A stretch of DNA of 64,000 nt. Source: Caprimulgus europaeus (taxonomy: Eukaryota; Chordata; Aves; Caprimulgiformes; Caprimulgidae). How positions within the stretch are numbered: position 1 is the stretch's first letter; every line of letters begins with the position of its first letter. A program made the position numbers and the translations under genes. Shown in pieces: positions 1 through 12,000 of the stretch. The notes under the pieces were generated by a model that was given only the letters and a program-made list of their open reading frames with translations, was not told the origin of the DNA and did no database searches. Location of the stretch: positions 64,317,723-64,381,722 of the forward strand of contig OU015526.1 in assembly GCA_907165065.1 (NCBI GenBank), in the 5' to 3' direction.

Positions 1-744
1 AAATGCCATCCTCTTACATTATAGACCTGATGTAAAATCTACTATGAATACAGTGTGAAATTCAGAATCACAATTTATGCATTAGACTAAATTAAGTGCA
101 TTATCTGAAAGCCTGCAAACAACTGATCAGCACAACCCACTTAGGAAGCCTTTGGCACTTACACTGCGTAGAAAGAGGAGTTAACATTCACAAATCAATT
201 CATCAACCAACTTCAAATCCCTCTTGCAAATGCCCTTTGCTATAGCACCTAAGAAAAAACCCCACATGATTTGTGTGCTAATACCACTGCCTAGCATACA
301 CCAGTATGTCTGACAGGTTTCTGGTATTCTTCTGTCTAGCTGTCAGTGTCCATCTGTTGAATCACAACTTTATATATAGACATATAGGCACGCTTTACAA
401 AAGAGACCATCTTTTTCTTTCTGTAGAACAGCTGGTATAATAGGATCTTAGCCCCACAACTAAAGGCTTCTAAGCAGAACACTATTAGAAATGAAGTACA
501 ATAATTAATAGAAATTAAAAGACAAACATAGATAGTTGGCATTTCCTCTCTTACTGTTATTATTAGCAACTATTGCTATATACTTATTTTATATAAAATC
601 CATTTAATAATGCTTCACTAAATATAAAGATTGGATCACATACAAAACTAGATTTTTAAAGTTTAATTTAACTTCTTTTTCTTTTTTTTTTTTTACTAAT
701 TGGAAGGTTGTTTTTCTAGTCCATTCCAAAAAGCACAGATAATG

Positions 745-830
745 TTTTGAAACCCAAGTGACTTAGCAGCTGTCGTCCCATTTTCAGTGGAACGTAAGTG
801 ATTTCCAAAATGCACAGTCGATATTCCTGA
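745..830. mobile_element. Possible MITE-like relic
   Basis: AAGTGACTTAGCAGCTGTCG followed by TCCCATTTTCAGTGGAACGT and AAGTGATTTCC recalls the palindromic AAGTGACTTAGG...CCCATTTTC...ACTT repeat of birds and turtles. The match is from memory and loose. Confidence 0.3.
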
Positions 831-1009
831 AAAGAATACATTATGTAATCTTTTGCTTTTAACCTGTTATCTTTAATGAATGTTGTTCTCTCTATAGATA
901 ACAAAAGATGTGTGGCCAGTTTCAGGGTGCATGGGAAAACACTATGGAAGCATAATTCATTTTGTCTGCACCAAAACTTTGGGGTTTTTTTAAACCATGG
1001 AAGAGCCTT

Positions 1010-4000
1010 TGACAAGGGTTGCTGATCCAGCTGTCCCGATGGTGAAAATACATCTTTGGGCACAAGCTGTCAGGGCTGATTGAGACAGAATTGATGGGGG
1101 ACAGGGATACCAACAAGATTGCAGTAGACAAGCCAAGGGTTGGCACGGCATCACCTGAGGATGGCAATGCTAGTGGGAACATTTACATCACTCCTGGGAG
1201 CAAAGAGGGCTCAGGATTGTATCTGAAATACACCAGTACACCATCACATGCAGTATGAGAAACAAACAGGATGAACTGGAAGTGCTGGTCAGCTACAATA
1301 TCATTGGTACTAGTGAGACTTGGTGGAATGAATCCCATGACTGGAGTGCTGGGATGGAGGGTTACAGGCTGCTCACAAGGGACAGGCAGGGAGGTGTCAC
1401 ACTACACGTAAGGGAGAGGTTTGATTGTACAGCCCTTAGTTAGTGATGAGGTGGCTGAGAGTGTCTGGGTGAGGATTAGGGGGATGGAAAACAAAGGAGA
1501 TGATGTAGTGGGTGTCTACTACCAATCGCCCAACCAGCATGTGAACACTGATGAGTTATTCTATAGGCAATTAGAAAAAATTTCTGGATTGGTAGGCCTT
1601 GTACTTATGGGAGATTTAAACTTCCCAGACATTAAGTGGGAATATTGTACTGCTGTGACCAGCAGGTTTTGGAAATTCTTAAAAGTTTGTAGGAGAAACT
1701 TCTTGTCACAGGTACTCAGTGAGTCAACTAGGAAAGATAACCTCCTAGACTTGCTGTTTGTGTATAGAGAAGGACTTGTGGAGGATGTGATGGTAGCTGC
1801 CTGTCTTAGCCATAGTGATCATGAAATAGTTGAGTTTAAAATTTTTGGTGTAATGAGAAAAAAGAACAGCAGAGCTGCTACCCTAGATTTCAAGAGAGCA
1901 AACTTTAAGCTATTCAGAGAACTATTTAGCAGAGTACTCTGGCAATCTGCTTTTGAGGGCTTAGTCCACAATTGCTGGTCAGTCTTTAAGAACCACCTTT
2001 TAGAAACACAGGAACAGGCACTCCCATTGTGTTGTAATTCAAGCAAGCTGGGCAGAAGACCAGCTTGGCTGAACAGGGAAATCCTTGTGGAGATCAGTAA
2101 GAAAAAGAAATTGTATGATCTCTGGAAGCAAGGTCAGGCTTCACAGGGAGATTACAGAGTGTGTGCATATGCAGGGAGAAGACACAAAAGGACAAAGCTC
2201 AATTAGAGTTGAAACTGGCCAGTGTTGTTTCAGTTAACAAAAAGGGCTTTTAAAATTATGTCAATAGAAAGAGGAAATGTAAAGAAAACACTGAACTGAT
2301 ACTTGTTGAATATGGTCACCTGACTAATAGGGTCAAAGAAAAAGCAGAGGCCTTCAATGTGTTTCTTGCCTCAGTCTTTTAGGAATAGACCTTGGGCTGC
2401 CTGGTCCCCTGAGTTGTAGGGCTATGAGTGTGGCAACAGTAACTTTCCATTTGTGGACACTGAAATTGTAAGGGACCAGCTGCATCAGCTGAATGTTCAC
2501 AAGTCCTTCAGGCCAGATGAGATTCATCCCAGACTACTGAAGGACCTATGTTATGGCATGATCCTTCTCAATCATCTACCAAAGGTCTCGGGAGTCTGGG
2601 GAGGTCCCTGCTGACTGGAAGCCAGACAGTGTTATTCCAGTTTGGAAAAAGGGTGTGAGGGAAGATCCAGGGAACAACAGACCTTTTAAGTCTAAACTCA
2701 GTTCCTGGGAAAATTATCAAGAAGGTTATACTGAGTACTACTGAAAAGCATCTAAACAGTAATGCAATCATCAGGCACAGTCATCCTGGGTTCACAAAGG
2801 GAAAGTCCTGTTCAACTAATTTGATAAACTTCTATGATAAGGTCACCCTCCTAGTGGATGAAGGGAAGGTGATAGATGTAGTCTTCTCTGGATTTTAGTA
2901 AGGCTTTTGATACTGGCCCTCACAGCATCCTTCTGGACAAATTGTCCAGCTGTGGGATAAGTAGGTTCACGGTGTGCTGGGTGAAGAACTGGCTGAAGGG
3001 CAGTGCTCAAAGGGTTATAGTGAAGGGGGCTACATCCAGCTGCTGACCAGTCACCAGTAGTATATTCCTCTGGGTTCAATTCTAAGGCCAGTCCTGTTCA
3101 ATGTATTTATCAACAATCTGGATGCAGGAGTTAAATGCAAGTTTGCTGATGATACTAAACTGGGAAGTGCTGTTGACTCTCTTGAGGGACAAGAGGCCTT
3201 GCAGAAGGATCTAGATAGATTGGAGCATTTGGTTATGATTAATAGGATTAAATGTAACAAGTCAAAATGCTGGATTCTGCACCTAGGACAAAGTAATGCT
3301 GGGCACAAGTATAAATTGGGAGAGAAGTGGCTGGAGAGCAGCCCTGCAGAATAAGATCTGGGGGTGCTGGTTGGCAGCAGGCTCAGAATGAGCCAGCAGT
3401 GTGCCCTGGCAGCCAAGAGGGCAAAGCGCATCCTGGGGTGCATCAAACACAGCATAACCAGCTGGTTAAAGCTGGTGATTATCCTGCTGAATTCAGCATT
3501 GGTGCAGCCTCACCTTGAGTAGTGTGTGCAGTTCTGGGCTCCACAATTTAAGAAGAATGTGAAGGTCCTTGAATGTGTCCAGAGGAGGGCAACAAAGCTG
3601 GTGAAAGGGCTGGAAGGCATGTCCTGTGAGGAGCAGCTAAGGACTTTGGGTTTGTCTAGTTTGGAGAAAAGGAGGCTGAGGGGTGACCTCATTGCTCTCT
3701 ACAGCTTCCTGAGGAGGGGAAGTGGAGAGGGAGGTGCTGATTTCTTCTCCCTGGTATCCCATGACAGGATGCCTGGGAAGGTTCAAAGTTGTGTCAAGGG
3801 AGGTTTAGACTGGACATTAGGAAGCATTTCTTTACCAAGAGGGTGGTCAAACACTGGAAAAGGCTTCCTAGAGAGGTGGTGGATGCCCCAAGCCTGTCAG
3901 TGTTTAAGAGGCATTTGGACAATGCCCTTAATAACATACTTTAACTTTTCATCAGCCCTGAAGTGGTCAGGCAGTTGGACTAGATGATGTCCCTTCCAAT

Positions 4001-4017
4001 TCTATTCTATTCTATTC
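1010..4017 (+). mobile_element. CR1 LINE, 5'-truncated, broken pol ORF
   Basis: This is a chicken-repeat-1 non-LTR retrotransposon lying antisense to DCLK2. The endonuclease part includes GTSETWWNESHDWS (from 1309), GDLNFPDIKWE (near 1610) and SDHEIVEF (near 1817). The reverse-transcriptase part includes LDFSKAFDT (2888-2914) and the catalytic FADD box (3142-3153). The C-terminal part, [19 protein letters not shown], starts near 3534. The 3' end is TTGGACTAGATGATGTCCC followed by an (ATTCT)n run at 3999-4017, the usual CR1 end. The ORF is dead: the frame shifts between about 1421 and 1443, and stops interrupt it from about 2206 onward. Endonuclease-RT order is intact. The 5' limit is uncertain (about 900-1200). 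The full family is about 4.5 kb. Confidence 0.95.
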
Positions 4018-5598
4018 AGTTTCACTCAAGCCTCTTATGTGTAACTTCTTGCAAAATGAAATGGACAGGAATACAGTTGCAACTCAGCTGGCTATATTGC
4101 TTGTGAGGAACCAGAGTTTGTTGGTAGAAACTGTTTAAAAAAAAGAAAATTGAGATCTTGTAGTCTAAATGTTAATGCTGAGGAGAAGCATTATCTTAAA
4201 CCTGTACATGCAACAGGAACTTTTTATGAGCAGTAATTGTAGCATATTAAGATTACATTTAGCCATTTTTAAATTTATCAGTGCTGTACTTGGCTAATAT
4301 TTCTAGGAGCTGCCACATCAGTCCTTATTCCTTACTCTATAAACCCTGCATGCCCATACATCACTTTCTCAAAAGGTATTAAAAATAACAATTGTCACTT
4401 GCTGTTATAAACCAGAAAGGTGTATAAGACATTGTGTTACATACCACCTGCCAATACTATTCTCAATAATGGAGAGAAGTAATCCAGATACAGTATGAAG
4501 AAAAAATTGTCTTGAGAATTCTTCTGCAGTAATGGCTACAGAAAGTTATGGGCTGTAAGATCCATTCACCTATGTTTCAGTACAGGAGGCTCCAGGTTCA
4601 GCACCAATACCCAACTTTTAACCCATTTGGATGACTCAGTAAAAGTATTATCTATTCATCTATGATCTGCTAAGACTGGAATTAAATGTTTCCATTCATA
4701 ATTATCTTTTTTCATTTAAATAAAACCAGTAGATGAGGATCAAATAATAGAAACTGTGTCTGTAACTTTTATGGTTTTTACAGACATTTGCTGAATTTGC
4801 CCAGTATTTGCATACAAGATGGAGATTCCTCATAATATTTAAGAAGCTGACATAACTCTCAGATTAGCAGAAGGTGGTTCTAAAAAATACACTGAGAAAG
4901 CGACAGTCAAATCATGTTATGTTTGCACCAGCAGCAAAGTGTGACACAAAGCTCGCAGAGAAAGAGCAGTAACACAGCACAGGTCTGTTACGGTATCTTG
5001 TCTACCCCATGGGAAACCAGGCACAAGAATATTTCAGTGTCTGCAATATTGAAAGGTTGAAAAACCTCTGGCTACTCACGGCACCACCTCACAGAAGCAG
5101 CAAGCACAAGAGAGTCAGTAGCACAGGCTAAAGGGCACCGACTGCATGCCTTTAAGAATACTTTGCCCACAGTATACTGAAAGCTGTGAAAAATTATTTA
5201 AGCAGCTGGTAGTAGGGATAGTATAGCAACAGAATTGCTGAGGCAGAAAGAGGGGCTGTTTAGATGCCACATAAAGTTTCCTGCCTTCTACAAGAGTCTG
5301 TTGTGTGAGGGGATTTCTTGAAGATCTGCAGGGTTTCCTTAAGAGCCTCCATTAGAAGGTGATACCTCCTCTAGTTTTTGGGACAAAAACCCATGTTCCT
5401 TGCTGCTTTCATATCCCTTTTCTGGAATAATACGCAAAAAGCTCTGTGTGTTTTGCTATCCTTGTTCTCCTGAAGCGTTGGCATATCTTTGCAACTGCTC
5501 TTTGCTTCCATCTCGTCACATTTTCTATGAAATTATGCTAATGCACAGGGCTTTATCCAGTAGAATAAACAGAAGTACTGAACAGTTTCCTTGCTCAC

Positions 5599-5707
5599 CG
5601 TTCTATGCACTCCTTTACAACAGCAAAATTGCCATCACCAATCACCTTCCCCACTTTATACTTCTCCAGAATTGTAGATGACCCTGAGCACGTGTTTCCA
5701 TTCACAC
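5599..5707 (-). CDS. DCLK2: DCLK2 exon 7 (start of kinase domain, glycine-rich loop)
   Basis: This 109-bp exon is entered in phase 1 and left in phase 2. It reads (G)[17 protein letters not shown], then [18 protein letters not shown] and two bases of Arg. [18 protein letters not shown] is the start of the CaMK-type kinase domain, and GDGNFAVV is the GxGxxxxV nucleotide-binding loop. The ATP-contacting VAIK-type lysine (ALKII in this family) belongs to the next exon, which is not in the 5.6 kb that remain before the window ends. The acceptor has a strong pyrimidine run ending TTTGCAG, and the donor is CG|GTGAGC. It differs from the mammalian wording I recall by conservative changes (EKYKI to EKYKV, CIDR to CIER). 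Confidence 0.97.
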
Positions 5708-6664
5708 CTGCAAAAAAACAAGGTCAATAATGCAAGCTGAAGTGTCAGCAAGATGTAATATATCCCCCGTGGGTTCCACAGATACAGAACAGTCAAAAAT
5801 GCATACTAAAACTGAAAAGTAAGCTGTTTTCTTCACAGCTATTCTCTTGTTTTTACCTCAAATGTAAGAAAGAACAAGATAAGACTAATCAGAGTTTTTT
5901 GACCTTTTAACACACAAAACAAATATTACTATGTTTTTGTGTGGATATATTCTAAAGGTAATGAAGGCAGTTAGAAGTCCTTAGTCTAAATATTTTCTGA
6001 ACTAAAAATATTTTTTTTAAGTATCTTGCATCCTCAAAGCAAAAATGCAAGTAAGATTCATCTACAATGCATGTAAAAGAATAAAATTTTTTATCTGCTG
6101 AATTCATTTGCATTCCCTTAGCTGCTGTGGAAACATCCAAAATGTAAGTTTGATAGCTGCTTATTTCAGTATTTTCAAATTTAAAAAAATAACCCTAAAA
6201 TTAAGTTTTAAAATAATTTTTTAAAAATATCTTTGCTTGAAAGAGATAAGGAATGGAAAGTTAAGTTTAGCTAAGGTCACTTGCTAGGCTAGTGGTTCTA
6301 CCTGACGCACAATGTGCTGTTTTGAGGAGGGCTCCACTTTCAATCCAGCCACAAACACATTTCTGGTGATACTTTGCAAGTCATGTTCAAAATCACTTAA
6401 ATGCCTAATAGTGAGTATTGAAGAGCAGAGTCCACTAATATGCTGCCACTTGACAAAAAAAGAACAATATTTATTTATTAGCTTTACTGCCTTGATGTAG
6501 AAAATGCGATAACAATTTTTCCAAGATAAGGTTTTCAACAAGACATCAAATATCTCAGAACAAAAAAAGATTTGCAGTAATCAGAAACCATCCAAAAGTA
6601 CTAAACCAGCTGTCATCTATAATAAAATTTTTGCAAGGATTGTTAGCAATTATTTGTGTCCTAC
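5708..6664 (-). other. DCLK2: Intron 6 of DCLK2 (957 bp)
   Basis: Short intron in phase 1 between the last linker exon and the first kinase exon. It is AT-rich with a T/C run before the exon 7 acceptor. I see no repeats or other features in it. Confidence 0.95.
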
Positions 6665-6737
6665 CTTCGGGACTCTGGCAATGGAGTGATTCAGGTACAC
6701 CATTCACATTGGAAGAAGATCCACCATGTGGAGGGAT
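6665..6737 (-). CDS. DCLK2: DCLK2 exon 6 (linker just before the kinase domain)
   Basis: This 73-bp exon is entered in phase 0 and left in phase 1. It reads IPPHGGSSSNVNG, then VPESLHCQSPE and the first base of Gly. It aligns with the mammalian ISAHGRSSSNVNGGPELDRC stretch, but only the SSSNVNG core and the final SPEG are well kept, so this is the most diverged coding segment in the window. The acceptor is TTCCATAG, with a weak pyrimidine run broken by ATGTA. The donor is GAAG|GTAGGA. It is only 957 bp upstream of exon 7. Weak splice sites and diverged sequence make it a plausible variably used exon, although skipping a 73-bp exon would shift the frame. Confidence 0.93.
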
Positions 6738-7949
6738 CTATGGAAGTACATGAGAATTATTTCTGATGGTAATCACGAGAAGGAAACAGAAAAAAAAGAA
6801 ACCAGCAAAAGTTAAAAAAAAAAAACTACACACCCTAAAAACATCTATAGAGTCTGTTTACTTTTCTAGTCCCATCCTATTTTTATTCTTGCTTTCTCAC
6901 AGTTCATTACCATTATAATACATCATCGTCACTTGCACTAATTTAAGATTCAGCCCTGATATTCCTATTTAGATAAGTCGTTGAACAGATTTCAGTAAAC
7001 AGCAAAGAAAATTCCAACTGTACCAAGTTCCATCTAAGCACTATAGAGCCTGTGTGTGTGGAGGCAACATTCCCTCCTCATTCCACACAAGATGATCATT
7101 ACAATGTGCTCTGTGTACATTTTCCTGTAAGCCAGAGACAGCCATCTCCAGACAACTGTTCAGTGGCCAGTGCAGCAAGCAAGTGCTCTTGTGCTGTAGT
7201 CTAACACAGCTCTTCATAGCCAGCACTGTCTGAGGTTTCCCTAACTGACCCCTGTCAATAGATGCTCTCTTTAGATTAGCAGTGAAGTATGCGAGAAAGG
7301 TAATGTAGATAATGCTTGCATGGTCTTACTAGTTCTCATTTAAATAAGAGAATTTTGGCATAGGTGGCCAGGCAAAACTATGATAGTCAGATTTGCTTGG
7401 TAATCTAGCAGTCTGTATTTTAGGTTATTATGGATGTGAAGATTTATGACATCTATAAGCATTTCAAGTTAGATGTCTGATATGCATGCAGACACAGTTT
7501 TAGTAACTGTGACACTCTGTAAAAAACATCTAAATGATTTTGAAGGCTGAAGACTGAAGAAAACTACTTTTACTGCACTAACAACTTAATTGGTACTCGA
7601 TTTGAATCTTCACGATTCTACTTAAAGTCATCCTGTCATACTGCCCAGGGACATATGCAACAATCGATTTTTATTTTAAAAGAGGCATAAGAATGAATGC
7701 CATAAACAGTAAAATGTCCTGGATGTATTCTGTGCATCACTGTTTTATAAGCTCTCTCATTACAGTTACGTATAGGGATGCACTATGAAATTAAAATATA
7801 TTTTAGATCATTCCCCCTCCTCTACGTAACATTCTCGCTGTTCTGTGAAGCTCTATATCTTGTTTTCTTCATGGGCCATTATAGTAGTTCTCACCACTCA
7901 CCATATAAAGGATTAAAATGCTTCTCTGCCTTAAGCTCAGTGTCTGTCG

Positions 7950-8210
7950 AATGACACCAGGAATGCAAATGCAGCATTTTCCATTTTAGCTGACATTGTC
8001 TGGTTACACTGCTGAATATTTTAAATCATTAACACTATTGTCAATGAAAGAACTGAACTGACAGATAGGGGATATTGTCCAAAGGCTCATGAAATGCTAA
8101 TGAATGCTTAAGTTTCTAGTGGCAGCTGAGCTGCCAAATCAGCTAAAGGTACAGTAACTAGACACTGCACAACTTAATTTTGCACATCCTCTAAAACAAT
8201 GATGTTTATT
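7950..8210. promoter_or_regulatory. Candidate enhancer: SOX/POU/homeodomain motif cluster
   Basis: Within about 240 bp there is a perfect octamer ATGCAAAT (7963-7970), four SOX-type ATTGT/ACAAT motifs (7995, 8037, 8074 and 8195), TAAT cores near 8098, and a palindrome GGCAGCTGAGCTGCC (8121-8135) containing an E-box CAGCTG. It lies in intron 5. Motif clustering alone is weak evidence, so this is a suggestion only. Confidence 0.25.
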
Positions 8211-8610
8211 AGCATTTGGCATAAGTAGCACCAAACAGCAGCCAGTCAGCTACACTCTGCTCCTTGCTAATAACTTTAAACCAGGCTATGTAAATGCTGC
8301 TGCCTTTCTGAGTTATCTATTTAACAAGGATCAGGAACAAGGACATTTGGGTTAAATTATATTTGTGCAAAATTGTGAGTCAGTCTCTTAACCAGCCAGT
8401 CACGTTTTCTTCAACCATGAAGAGGAGATAACAGAACACATCACTGCAAAGTATTAGTCATCAGCCAAAAATATTAGTACTCTGTTTTGGGTTTTCAGTG
8501 AGTGACAATACATGGGAATATCTAGCCCACATTTCCAACTTCCTTCATCCTTGTAATCGGGTCAGAGCATGACAGGGCACATTACTTCTTACAATAGCAT
8601 TTACAAGAAG

Positions 8611-8630
8611 GGAAAAAAAAAAAAAAAAAA
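8611..8630. repeat. Poly-A tract
   Basis: About 18 consecutive A on the plus strand (poly-T in the DCLK2 RNA direction). No identifiable retroelement precedes it. Similar runs lie near 27190, 30570, 41997, 53289 (T) and 60316 (T). Confidence 0.9.
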
Positions 8631-11179
8631 CAACAGGAAAAAAAGCTAAAAGGAATATGAAAAGGAAAAAGGAAAACCAATGCTGCTGCTGTTCCTGAGG
8701 TGCTAGATCAGAATCTGAAAGGGCAGATTTCACCTTAGCTCTGCCACTAATTTGCCTCATGGCTCTAGACACAAAGCCAAACTCACTCTACAACAGAGAC
8801 TGCTTGTAATTTGGGTGCTGTAGGTCTGTGTCCCAGTTCCTCAGTTTCCTCAGCAGCAAAATCAGTTTCATCTTTCCCTACTGCGTCAAAGCGCACTAGA
8901 AATAAACTCGAGATGCCCAAGAGGTGCTTGACTAGCTAGAAAAGGTGGGGAGGAGGTAGGAATTGACAATAACTGACAAAAATATCTACCTATTTCTCTA
9001 TATTTTATACAGACTGACTGGGACTTAAATCACCAGGTTTATCAACATGATATGTGGTTTTGTGAGAAATATATTAGATAGGTCTTATCCATAACCTTAA
9101 CACAACTACTTTAGTGCCCAGTGTGCTTATTACACCTCAACATAACAACTAAGGAACAGATATTTAGCATTATTCCTTTCACCCCTACTAATATACGACC
9201 CATTAAAAATTCTGTTTTATACTTTGCACTGTAGGGGGGTTTTTTGGTTCTTTTACTATACGAAGTATCCAATGTATAATGTGCCAGACAGCTGCATCCT
9301 GCCAGATACTGTGTGTATCAAGTTTTCTACTTTTAAGTTAATGATAAAAAACTGAAAGTACAAAAAGCCCCAACACCAACACACCAAACAAAAAACATAA
9401 AAGCCTTTAAAACCATCAGTGTCTAAGAGCATGAACTGAAATGGGTATGCCAATGTAAGGTGATGTGTAACTAGCAAGGAGGGATTGGCCCAAGATTCCC
9501 TTAAAATCTGGATCAGAGTATAAATTCGTGATTTGGGAACAAAAAAGCAGTAGCCTGACGGTCATTTTAATCAAGCTACATCCAGTAGCAACGATTTTTA
9601 ATAAGTCAAAATGCTACCATATACTTGAAAAAATGTAAACATAGTGCTTGTATTTAAAATAGAAATGTTCAGGGACATAAGAAAGTAATCCCAGACAACT
9701 AAGCATCTCATGGGATTTTATTTTTTGTCTCATGAGAGTACGAGGAAGGATCCACAGATACAAACCCACATTCTCTTGAAAGGAAATGGTACCTTAGCTG
9801 ACAAACCTTTGCACTCAGGATTAGCTTAATTGCCCATGACACAAATGTTTGTGAAAACAGTTGGGGCTTGTTTTCATACTGAAGGAAATACCTTCTTACA
9901 TAAGGAAATACTTCTTGGCAGCTACATGGGGTGGTGCCTTCTAGAGCACTCATCTAAAGTTTTCCTGTGTCTATCCTTCTTGCCTGTCTGGATAGAAATG
10001 AAGGACTTTTGCCACTAGGTTGCTAGGCATACAAAGACCCTGTGTACATTGTCGTGTACACATACGTGCAAGTGCTTTTTTGCCTTCAATCAGACCTCCT
10101 ATGGTTGCTCAACATCTTCATAGTATGTCCAAGATGCACTAAACATGCTGCCCTTGTCCTCCAGCACCTTCATAATGTGCTGAAGAGACTCTGAACTGTA
10201 TGGTACACATGTACACGTATGTGGCACACCCACACTCTTATGTCTGGAAAATTGAAAACATGGGACCCCTACACAAACGTTGTTTACCACTATTTTGATC
10301 TTTTAATATCCTCAAAGAGCACCTAGCCAAACTTGGAAAAATTATGTCTAATATTGTTAACTTTTCCTTGAGTTCTGATCTGGCATTGCTGTGGTAACCT
10401 TTCATCTGAAGGCTAAGAAGAGAATGTGAACTCTCATACCTTCAGAGAAACTCCTTGATATTCTCAAAGAAGCTTTCTCTGTCTTTATTAAAACATTCAA
10501 ATTGGTGATTAATCTAACTGTAGACTATGAATATTTTGGTGAAATTGTGAATTAAATTTTTGCAGAAGTATTCTCTGAAATCTGGGGACACTTTTATAGT
10601 GTCACTGTAATTCATCCTGACAGGCTGCAGTAAAAAAGGGCTAAAAGATATTCCAAACATAAATGAAATGTTATTTATATAATCAGTATTTTCAGTGACA
10701 TGTTGTTAGTATTTATTATAAGCCTTAATAGTAACTTAATCTGTAAGACAGAAACTTCATATTTTTTAAGCAATACTTAAACACTGCTAGTAACTCAACT
10801 ATACTGAGAAGCTACTGGTAGCAATACAAAAGCCAATTAGAATGCAGTGATTTTGTTACTGTTAATTTGAGCATACATCATGGTATGAAATACATATATA
10901 ATGTCACGCATTTTGTTGCACTGCTCTGGAAACACTGAAGGACCACATAAAGATTTACCCTTTTTCTAAAGAGATTTTGAGTTGCATCAGGTTACACAAA
11001 GCATTTAGCAAACTGATGACAATGGTCAATGGTCTTGACACCAAGTGCAAGACCTCAGTTTCCCTACCAGCACAAACTAGCCAACTCTTTTTATCCACTG
11101 TATGAGTAAGAAAGATGCTGAACTGTAAATTCAACAAAGGCAGCAGTTAAAGAATTCCTCTAAGAACTGCTATTGCACC

Positions 11180-11784
11180 TGTGTCACTAGGTTGGTGTCT
11201 TTGGTCTGGCTGAGGTGGAGTTATTTTCCCTACAGCAGCCCTCAGAATGCTGTGTTTTGTATTAGTAGCTAGAAAGGTGTTGATAACACAACTAGTGCTT
11301 TGGTTACTGCTGAGCAGTGCTCACACAGCATCAAGGCTGTCTCTCCAATATTTTTCCCCCTCACCAATAGGCTGGGGGTGGGCAAGTTCTTGGGAGGGGA
11401 CAGAGCCAGGACAGCTGACCCAAACTGACCAAAGGGACATCCCATACCATATGACATCTGGTCAGCAATAAAAACTAAAAGAAAGGAAGAGAAATAGGAG
11501 CATTCGTTATTTACAACGTTCATCTTCCAGAGCAACCACTAAGCATACTGAGCCCTGCTTCTGGGAAAGTGGCTGGACATCACCTGCTGATGGGAAGTAG
11601 AGAATAAATCTTTTGTTTTCCTTTGCTTCCCTGTGCGGCCTTTGCTTTTGCTTTACTAAACTGCCTTTATCTTGACCCATGAGTTTCTCCCCGTCTTATT
11701 TTCTCACCTCCTGTCCTGCTCAGAAGAGGAATAATAGAGTAGCTTGGTGGGCACCTGGCATCTAGCCAGGGTTAACCCACCACA
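11180..11784 (+). mobile_element. Solo LTR, ERVL-like, subfamily A
   Basis: It aligns end to end by eye with the LTR at 18091-18653. Shared landmarks are TGCTGAGCAGTGCTCACACA, CTGACCAAAGGGACAT, GTCAGCAATAAAAACT, TTTTCCTTTGC, the TTATCTTGACCCATGAGTTT stretch and a GGGTTAACCCACCACA end. The AATAAA near 11467 is at the place expected for an LTR polyadenylation signal. No internal retroviral sequence flanks it. It lies in intron 5, antisense to DCLK2. The fossil looks old: no clear target duplication was found and the 5' limit is approximate. Confidence 0.85.
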
Positions 11785-11889
11785 GCTGGATAATCACATG
11801 TAACTATTCTTAACGTGTAACTGCTAACAGAAGCACATGTGTACAAAACTGAAGAGATTAAAACCTCGATGAAGATAGGCACTAATCCT

Positions 11890-12000
11890 TCAAATCACTT
11901 AAGCACATGTTTAAGTACATTAACATCCTCACTGAAGTAAAAGGGACTACTCAATAGCTTAAAGTTAAGCAAGTACTTAAGTTATTTGTTGGATCAAGTT
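11890..12000. mobile_element. Palindromic MITE-like relic (old sauropsid/amniote DNA transposon)
   Basis: The left arm CAAATCACTTAAGCACATGT and the right arm AAGTTAAGCAAGTACTTAAG (which, inverted, reads CTTAAGTACTTGCTTAACTT) form an imperfect palindrome around AGGGACTACTCAATAG. The TTAAGCACATG...TTAAGTTATTTGTTGGATC wording resembles a widespread palindromic repeat in birds, turtles and crocodilians that I recall as (CTTAAGCACATGCTTAAG...TGCTGAATC). Divergence suggests great age. Confidence 0.6.

Larger units (their letters stand above)
1..5598 (-). other. DCLK2: Intron 7 of DCLK2, 5' part
   Basis: This is sequence downstream of the exon 7 donor. A search by eye for the next kinase exon (ALKII...GKEHLIENEVSILRR type wording on the minus strand) found nothing, so the intron is at least 5.6 kb. 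It contains an antisense CR1 LINE (about 1010-4017) and a possible MITE relic (745-830). Nothing is recognised in 4018-5598 or 1-744. Confidence 0.88.

Noticed and set aside
716-1063. 115-codon open frame on the minus strand near the CR1 5' side
   Set aside because: It runs antisense through the CR1 border and a possible MITE relic and matches no protein I know. Treated as a chance frame.
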